Assembly (NCBI GenBank): GCA_029204225.1
Contig: CM055098.1
Span: 2,913,106-2,977,105, forward strand
Origin: Diphasiastrum complanatum
Lineage: Eukaryota > Streptophyta > Lycopodiopsida > Lycopodiales > Lycopodiaceae
Length of the DNA stretch: 64,000 nucleotides
Reading direction: 5' to 3'
Shown here: piece after piece, positions 57,520 to 64,000 of the stretch
Layout of the letters: each line of letters starts with the position of its first letter
How positions within the stretch are numbered: position 1 is the first letter of the stretch
Notes under the pieces: generated by a model
The model's database searches: none
Told to the model about the DNA's origin: nothing
What the model saw: only the letters and a program-made list of their open reading frames with translations
Translations under genes and position numbers: made by a program

Positions 57520-58924
57520 CACACAAAAAAAATGGATGTTGTAACGGCGCAGTTGGCAACAATGGTGAGTGATAGATGGCCTCGATGGTGTCGGGGCGGG
57601 TGGGCCCCGACGTAGGGGTCTAAGGGACTACACTAGCCCCCAGCACTAAACGATATGACTTGTATAAGATTGACTTGTCACTAATAGTTTCAACAATTTT
57701 TTTGGATTTTCTTAACATAAATTTTTATCTGATTGATATATGTTTTATCAGAGTGTATTACCACTTTATGGAGCTCGAAAAAGGTTCTTTTTGGTGAAGG
57801 ATGGTTCAACGAAGGTTCTAAAAGCAATCTGGACGTGATTTGGACTAGGGACCTTCGCCACTATCCTTCTGATGGAGACTAACCTTTGCTGACTTGCAAG
57901 GAAGTATAGATCAATGATTAGAGGGCTGGCGAAGATTAGGCGAAGATTATCATGGTGAGAAATAGTCTGGCGAAGGTTCAGAATGCAATTTGGCACTTTT
58001 GAGAGTTGAAAACGTTCGCCAGACTAGTTATAGGTAATATTAACCGTTGCCCAATTCACAGATACTTCAAAACAATGTTTTATGACTATATTGAGCTCGG
58101 CGAAAATACTAGTGAGGGTTTATGAAGGCTGGCGAAGATTTATGAAGGTTGGCAAAGGTTTAAATTTTTCTCTGAGTACTGGGAATGTTCGCATGACCAC
58201 TTATTCTCAATATTAACCTTCGTCGACTTCATTGAAGCTAGAAAACATGGAAAAGTAGCTACTGACAAACTGGCGAAGGTTTACAATAACTACTTTTGTA
58301 GATATTGAAGTTGGCGAGGTTCTGATGGCAAATTCCTATATTTGGTGTCTAAGAACCTTCGCCAGAGACTGTACACTCAATATTAACCTTCGGCGACCTC
58401 CAAGATGGCTCTGAAGCTGAAAACGAAGCTGGGCGAAGGTTTTCTGGGGTGTTTTGGACTACTGTGAGATTCTGGACATTTTTTTACAAAGGTTTTTTCA
58501 TTTTTCTGGTTGTTTTTTGGAAATTTTGGCAAACTGGCTGGAAAATAACCTTCGCCTGACTAGTTGTAGGTACTGATGATGTGGCAGAATGTACTGCTAG
58601 GTGGGCAAAGGTTGGTTTGAGCAGATCAGAAAGTTATGAGGTCTAATAGGTGTTTTTTTGGCTCTTTTCTGGACAATTTATCAAAACTACATGGTTTTTT
58701 TCTGATTTTTCTGATTTTTAGGATTTATGGAAGGGATAGGGTGCTGGGATCTGATGTTTCTCACCTCTAAATCTCCCTCCACAGATCATACAAGCAACAA
58801 ATCATGAAAAAAACAACAAATCTAACCTCTACTCCACACTAAACTACCCCCACACATCCATTCCACAAGCAAAAATCACAAGATGAATGCATGCAAGCTA
58901 AAAAGCAAGAAAATGTTAATTTAT
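57520..58924 (-). other. Long leader of Gypsy F with GGCGAAGGTT repeats
   Basis: Between the primer site and gag lies about 1.6 kb without a coding frame. From about 57780 to 58620 the motif GGCGAAGGTT or its complement AACCTTCGCC appears, intact or with one or two changes, more than fifteen times in both orientations, often next to AATATTAACC or GACTAGTT. It may be a degenerate tandem array. Confidence 0.75.
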
Positions 58925-58942
58925 TCCCCGGCAACGGCGCCA
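58925..58942 (-). other. Primer-binding site of Gypsy F (tRNA-Asp)
   Basis: The plus strand reads TCCCCGGCAACGGCGCCA, which equals the 3' end of plant tRNA-Asp(GUC) including CCA; its complement on the coding strand is the primer site. Six A/T bases separate it from the LTR at 58949. It is not a tRNA gene: nothing else of the tRNA is present. Confidence 0.9.
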
Positions 58943-58948
58943 AAAAAT

Positions 58949-59219
58949 TGTAGCGGCCTTGGTTCACTTGTCACGCATAGATTCGTTCCCATGGGAATAG
59001 TGCTTCCCTTGCGAAGTTAGCTTGCAAATCCTACTCTAACCACACCTAGATTAACCACATCTAACTATCCACCCTACTTTAACCACAAGCATGAGAAGGA
59101 AGAATAGATTACAATGGGGAAGGTGCTTACATCCTATCCTCTCCACTCTCTTAGAAATCATTAACAACATGCAAGTAGAGAGAAGAAGCAAATGGAAAGC
59201 AAATACAAAATGCAAAAGC

Positions 59220-59282
<63 letters not shown>

Positions 59283-59757
59283 AAGCAAGGATGTTCAAAT
59301 CTCATTTGGGCATAATCTCCTCCTCCTATTGAACATGGAAATATGGTACAAAGGGTGCCTTTTTATGGATGGGAAAGGCCCTTGCCCCTTTCTTCTATTG
59401 GTTAATTACAATGGCAAGGATCCTAATCCAAGCCTCCTAAACTAACACAAAATGAATCTAATGGTTCTTTAAGAAAGCACAAGGGCACTCACATGATTTA
59501 TGTGAGTTCTAATTTGGGCCCTTTTAGCTTTTTTATTAACAACTTGACTTAGGGCCTCTAATGTCATTTAGGCCCCTAGTCACTTATTCCTAATTCTACA
59601 AGTTCTACAAAACCAAATTGCGTGCTCATTGGGTTTCCACATAGGAAGCCAGTGCCCTCGCACTTATTGATCTACATGTACAGTGTACTATGGTGGGGCC
59701 CACTTGGTAAGCTTAGCCAGTAGTACTTTAGTGGCGGGACCCAGTAAGTGCCCAACA
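58949..59757 (-). repeat. 5' LTR of Gypsy F
   Basis: 809 bp, same termini as the 51815-52640 copy. It contains (GA)29 at 59222-59279, which reads as a CT-rich tract on the transcribed strand. Confidence 0.92.
59222..59279. repeat. (GA)29 microsatellite inside the 5' LTR of Gypsy F
   Basis: A GA run of about 58 bp, orthologous to the run at 52076-52153 in the partner LTR. Confidence 0.97.
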
Positions 59758-59762
59758 TAGAG

Positions 59763-60864
59763 GAGCAGCCTTGGAGTCATCAAGCTAACATTAGGCAACA
59801 GACACTTCCTAGTGCCTGTTGCCTTGACTAAACATAACATTAGTGTAGGACAGTTGTTTGATAGTGGATTGGATGTCAAGTTTCAAGTTGACAAGTGTAT
59901 AATCTCAAGAGAAAATGAAGTTATTGCTAGAGGATCTAGAATTGGTAAGTTGTACAAACTAGATTCTAGGGAGAGTGCTAACATTTCATATATTGCTTAT
60001 GAGACCAAGGTTCTATAGGAGGATCTGTGGCACAAGAGATTGGGACATCCCAATTTCAAAGCCATGCAATCTATGGTCAAAGAAGGAAAAGTTGTTGGTC
60101 TACCAAAGACATTGTCAAAGGAGCTTCTATCTTGTGAAGCTTGTGTGCTGGTAAAATCACACAGAAGGCCTTTTCCTAGATCAAGTATCAAGACAAAGCA
60201 ACCATTTGAACTTGTACACTCTGATGTTCATTTCTCATCAACTAAGAGCAAAGGATGAGCAAACTACTTTGTCTCTTTTGTAGATGATTATACAAGATAT
60301 TTTTGGATCTATATGTTGTCTTCAAAAGCCATTGTCTATGATGTTTTTCTTACTTTCAAAGCTTATGTAGAAAAGCAGTTTCCTTTCAAGTTGAAAGCTT
60401 TGAGAAGTGATAGTGGAGGAGAATACACTTCCAATAAGTTTAAAGACTTTTGTGAGAGAGAGGGTATTCAAAGAGAGTTTTCTTCTTCATATACTCCTCA
60501 GCAAAATGGAGTTGTTGAGAGAAAAAATAGAACTTTGTGTGAATGTGCAAAAGCCATTAGGCTAGAAGCTTCTCTGCCTAAAGAATTTTGGAGAGAGGCA
60601 GTTGCATGTGCAAACTATCTTTGTAATAGGCTTTCAAATCTTGCAATAGGAGGAAAGACACCATTTGAGATGTTGTATAAAAAAAAGCCTAAGGTAGATC
60701 ATCTTAGGATTTTTGGCTGTGTATGCTTTGTGCATGTGCCTCTAGAAACTAGGAAGAAGGAAGATCCTAGTGCAGTAAAATGAATTTTTGTAGGATATGC
60801 ATCTACCAAAAAAACATACAAAGTTTATTTACCCTCTACTGACAAAAATGTTGTTAGTAGAGAT
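59763..60864 (+). pseudogene. Copia G: protease end and integrase
   Basis: The first 20 or so bases (to RSSLGV) finish Copia E; a second Copia then begins within its protease region: ALTKHNISVGQLFDSGLDV and IGKLYKLDS. The zinc region LWHKRLGHPNFKAM...CEACVLVKSHRRPF is split by a stop at 60016. Integrase has HSDVHFSS (the usual DICGP part replaced), a TGA at 60256, VSFVDDYTRYFWIYML, RSDSGGEYTS and GVVERKNRTL, then RIFGCVCFVHVP with a TGA at 60781. The three catalytic residues are identifiable, but the frame is broken at least three times. Confidence 0.85.
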
Positions 60865-62733
60865 GTGATTGTCCATGAAGATCAGAAGTTCAACTTGGAT
60901 GATGCACAGGTCAAGGAGTCTCATGCAAGATCAATTATCAATCTTGATGATGTTCAAGAAGAGGTGAGTCCGAGGCTTGAGAAGGAGCAAATTCAAGCTA
61001 CCACACCAAGAAGATCTACACGAGTAAGATCTGAGCCAAGCAGGCTCACATATGATGCTGAAGGAAGGCAAGTGGAAGGTGAAACTTCTTATCATGCACT
61101 TTTTAATATGTCTGCTACTGTTTTGTGCTCACCTGCATTATTGACTTGTATATTTTGTTATACTTAATTTGATTACAGCACTGTCTATTTAAGACTTTGG
61201 AAATTAACCTGACTGATTGTGAGTGTGAATGCTCTTTTAATACTACTTCTTTCTTGCCTAATGAAACAACACATGGGAGCTTGTGGAGCCACCAAACAAC
61301 ATGCATGTGATTGGATGTAAGTGGGTATTCAGAATCAAGTATAATCATGATGGATCTTTCAATAAGTATAAAGCAAGACTTTGTGCCAAAGGATACTCAC
61401 AAATCAAAGGTCTTGATTATGAAGACACCTTTGCACCAGTTGCAAAGATGGTAACAATTCGAATACTCGTATCTCTTGCATGTTTTCACAAATGGAGTAT
61501 GTTCCAAGTTGATGTTTCTAATGCATTTCTCAATGGTTACCTTGAGGAGGAGATTTACATGGAGCAGCCTCCAGGTTTTGTGAAGGAAGGTGATGAATCA
61601 AAAGTTTGTCTTTTGTTCAAAAGTCTGTATGGACTGAAACAGGCACCAAGGTCTTGGTATGCAAGGCTTAACTCCTATCTCATATCACTCAAATTTTGTC
61701 TAGGTGAATTTGACCCTTCTTTGTATTATAAGTTTGTAGATAACTTTGTAATTATACTTCTCATCTATGTAGATGATATCATTCTTTGTGGAAATAATGA
61801 GAAGTTAGTTGAAGAAACTAAGCATGCACTTGGTACTGAGTTTGAGATGCAGGACTTAGGAGTTCTTCACTATATTTTAGGCCTTAAAATAGATTTTTGG
61901 AAAGGTCATGTATTTATAAGCCAAAGTAGATATGCACTTTCCATGCTCAGGAAATTCCATATGGAAAACTGTAAAGGCATAGATATACCTATGGAGCACA
62001 CTATAAAAGTTCCTATAAAAGATGATGAAGAATCCTTTGAGGACATCACTCTTTATAGGAGTCTTATTGGCTCACTTATTTGGTTAACAGTGACTAGGCT
62101 TGATCTAAGCTTTTGTGTTCATAAGCTAAGTCAACACATGTTATATCATTGGAAGTTGGCTAAAAGAGTATTGAGGTATATATCTTCTACCTTGGATTAT
62201 GGATTATTCTACAAAGGAGAAGATATGACTTTGATTGCTTTTTCAAATTCAAATTTTGCAGCAGACAGGTTGGATAGGAAATCCACAAGTGCTTACACTA
62301 TATTTCTTGGAGGGAACTTGGTTTCTTGGCTATCAAAGAAACAGACAACTATTTCCTTATCATCTTGTGAAGCTGAATGCAAATCTCTTACAACCACAAC
62401 AAAGGAGGTTTTATGGATCAAAAGGCAACTTTTGGAGCTAAAGTGTTATGCAGATGAAGATCTTCCAATTATCAAGAATGATAACATTTTTGCTTAGGCT
62501 CTTGCAAATAATCCAGTCTTTCATGCAAGGAGCCAGCATATTGAAGTGGCTCATCATTTTGTAAGAGAAAAAGTTGTTGGGAGAGAGATCTCACTGGAAC
62601 ATGTTGCATCTTCAGATTGTGTTGCAGATCTTCTCACCAAGCCTCTACTCAAGAATGTACTTATGAAGATGAGGTCAAACCTTGGCCTAATTTCGAAGTC
62701 TATGTTGATAGGAACAAAAATTTTAAGGAGGAG
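60865..62733 (+). pseudogene. Copia G: reverse transcriptase and RNase H
   Basis: A linker (60865-61100) ends with RRSTRVRSEPSRL. About 150 bp of unrelated sequence precedes HWELVEPPNNMHVIGCKWVF. The frame 61283-62497 is open for 404 codons with FLNGYLEEEIYMEQPPGF, LYGLKQAPRSWYARL, LIYVDDIILCGNN (intact YVDD) and YRSLIGSLIWLTVTRLDLSF. RNase H has AFSNSNFAAD in place of the usual DADWAGD form, SSCEAECKSL, and KNDNIFA, followed by a stop at 62495 and then FHARSQHIEVAHHFVREKV and VADLLTKPL (62510-62836). The RNase H substitutions and the stop argue for inactivity, although RT itself looks intact. Confidence 0.87.
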
Positions 62734-63044
62734 TGTGAAGATTATTAAAATATTATCTTTCTATCTCGAGTTTGGGGCCATGTCCATGGTGATTTCCACT
62801 AAATTTCATGTTGTACATAAAAGGAGTGTGAATTGAGCACATATCCTTCTAGTGTAGCTCAGATTTGAGTTAGATAAGTTCAATTTTGATGACATGCAGT
62901 AGTTTAGATAACATGCAAAGTCATACTGTATGCATGCAAGCCACATGCAATCAGTGCATGCAACATGCAAAGTAGTTTATGTGATCTACACATGTCTAGG
63001 CAGTTTTATGAGTTGACATGCAGTACATGCAACATCCATGCATG
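62724..63044 (+). repeat. Polypurine tract and 3' LTR (partial) of Copia G
   Basis: TAAGGAGGAG (62724-62733) precedes TGTGAAGATTATT, a plausible LTR start. From about 62890 the sequence becomes an array of ACATGCA/GCATGCAA motifs and stops at about 63044, where the LTR-like module TGTCAGAAAAAGG begins. The LTR end was not identified. Confidence 0.5.
62895..63044. repeat. ACATGCA-rich segment
   Basis: CATGCA occurs about nine times in 150 bp, in forms such as ACATGCAAAG, GCATGCAAG and ACATGCAGTA, irregularly spaced. CATGCA is the core of the plant RY element, but no function is implied by its presence here. Confidence 0.75.
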
Positions 63045-63310
63045 TCAGAAAAAGGTGAGTAATAGAATGCGAGAACTTTCTACTTCCAATGCATGACTAC
63101 GCTTGTCAAAAATTGAACAAAACAGTAGTGATGGAAATCACGTTCAATCTTTAGCAACTAACTTTCGCTAGATACTAAGTGATGACGTAGCCAAACATTG
63201 AATTCTCAGACAATTTCTATCAATTACAAAAGCAATACAGAGATGCATGCATTCTGACACAAACTGAACGCAATAAGAAAATAGTATTGACTCAGAAAAA
63301 CAAGATCAGA
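63045..63310 (-). repeat. Truncated LTR-like module, second copy
   Basis: The segment starts TGTCAGAAAAAGG and matches 32312-32580 closely, including CATGACTACGC, GTGATGGAAATCAC and the ATGCATGCATT stretch. It ends at about 63310, just before the part that holds the long hairpin in the other copy. A different LTR follows. Confidence 0.75.
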
Positions 63311-63580
63311 TGTCCAAACCTAATTTGAAATTTTGGTTTCCGTCCATAATGAAAAACCCTACTATTTTTGTGACTACATTCAATGTCTCTACTACTCAAA
63401 TTTGAATCTACTAAAACTCATGTACTACACTTTCCCACACTTTCAAAAAGTGTTTATTCAAATGCTTTTAGACTAATATAACTTTGAAAAGTCAAACTCT
63501 AAGTCTAATATAAAAATTGGCCTCAGTTGTCGGATATACAAATATGACCAAAATAGCAAAACTAGTTGAAATTTCTCACA
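63311..63580 (-). repeat. 3' LTR of a minus-strand Copia at the right edge
   Basis: The block begins TGTCCAAACC and ends AATTTCTCACA on the plus strand (about 270 bp). A purine tract on the coding strand (CTCCCTCTT on plus, 63581-63589) abuts its right end. The left limit coincides with truncation of the preceding module, as expected for an insertion. Confidence 0.45.
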
Positions 63581-64000
63581 CTCCCTCTTCAACTAGTTTT
63601 AGCATAGAATTTAAAAACACTCCAAGTGATTTCCTATGCTTCACGAACAAGTCCTTTACCAATGATTTAAAGTAGCATCCATAATTGATATAGAGAATAG
63701 TGTCCACTTTGGATGCTTCACTATCTCTTACATCAATTTTACACATCAAGATGTAAATAGAACACGAAGAGCCAAATAGAATGTAAATGAGATGATTCCT
63801 CCATGATATAAAATTTAAACTCTATGGAAAATTACAACAACCAAACAATGAATGTGAGTGATAACCATTTGCTTGCATGTATCATCCCTCTTTGTCCTTT
63901 CTTGATATGTATCCACCATAAAACTCCATGAATGAGCCTCCATCTTCATTTTGCCACAAGATGCCACATCACTTGATGAATTGATAATGAATGAGTGATA
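63581..64000 (-). pseudogene. C-terminal end of a Copia polyprotein
   Basis: On the minus strand next to the purine tract, VKDLFVKHRKSLGVFLNSM (about 63665-63610) resembles the KFxKHRxxLGV end of Copia RNase H regions. Further upstream, to the window edge, I cannot read conserved RNase H motifs, so the coding part is decayed or lies beyond the window. Confidence 0.45.

Larger units (their letters stand above)
51815..59757 (-). mobile_element. Gypsy LTR retrotransposon F, tRNA-Asp primed, 7.9 kb
   Basis: Two LTRs (51815-52640 and 58949-59757), both TGTAGCGGCC...GCCCAACA, enclose a minus-strand gag-pol. The flanking 5-bp repeats are TAGAG (51810-51814 and 59758-59762). The primer site at 58925-58942 is complementary to plant tRNA-Asp, and a purine tract lies next to the left LTR. 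RT motifs (FLDGFSGYNQ, MPFGFCNAPSSF) together with tRNA-Asp priming resemble the non-chromovirus Tat/Athila side of plant Gypsy. Comparing the LTRs by eye gives roughly 18 substitutions plus a few indels over about 740 aligned bases. Several stops and an integrase deletion make it inactive. Confidence 0.92.

Noticed and set aside
58925-58942. tRNA-Asp gene fragment
   Set aside because: The match is limited to 18 bases directly beside an LTR, exactly as for a primer-binding site; no anticodon or D arm.

Overview
The window is nuclear DNA of a land plant. The single convincing host gene is a plant-type Enhancer-of-polycomb-like protein (EPCR type). Nearly everything else is LTR retrotransposon sequence, mostly Ty1/Copia with some Ty3/Gypsy, at several stages of decay, plus one hAT (DUF659-type) relic. 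The primer-binding sites are plant-like: initiator tRNA-Met for most elements, and an exact 18-base match to plant tRNA-Asp for one Gypsy element. Introns of about 9 and 11 kb packed with transposons indicate a large, repeat-rich genome. A fern, other seed-free vascular plant or gymnosperm is my guess, not a demonstration.

Layout. 1-1377: 5' end of a minus-strand LTR element that runs off the left edge. 1662-12825: two Copia elements of one family on the minus strand. Element B (4195-10464) sits inside the reverse-transcriptase region of element A (1662-4194 plus 10465-12825) and is flanked by the 5-bp duplication GTCTT. 12826-16655: non-coding flank with three local tandem duplications. 16656-43025 (minus): the EPCR-like gene, five exons encoding about 1911 residues. 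Introns 1 and 2 are short (144 and 574 bp). Intron 3 (10.9 kb) holds a Gypsy LTR and gag on the plus strand, a hAT relic, a degenerate chromovirus-like Gypsy pol on the minus strand and two further LTR-like segments. Intron 4 (9.0 kb) holds a Copia remnant and unassigned DNA. 43026-44600: promoter side and intergenic DNA.

Right part. 44600-47169 is a minus-strand Copia relic (C) whose central 1.6 kb is inverted. 47188-50640 is a plus-strand Copia deletion derivative (D) with a 696-codon open frame. 51336-51809 is the end of another Copia (E), into which an 8-kb Gypsy element (F, 51815-59757, minus strand, 5-bp duplication TAGAG) inserted. 59763-62850 is a plus-strand Copia (G), followed by an ACATGCA-rich stretch, a second copy of an LTR-like module also found in EPCR intron 3, and the 3' end of a last minus-strand Copia at the right edge.

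No gene cluster or cooperating pathway was found. The strongest candidates for something new are structural. LTR-like sequences of different elements share the same ordered modules with apparent stem-loops. A retroelement leader carries a short motif repeated in both orientations. A Copia relic has a clean internal inversion. A gene of a family linked to heterochromatin silencing carries about 20 kb of transposon-laden introns.
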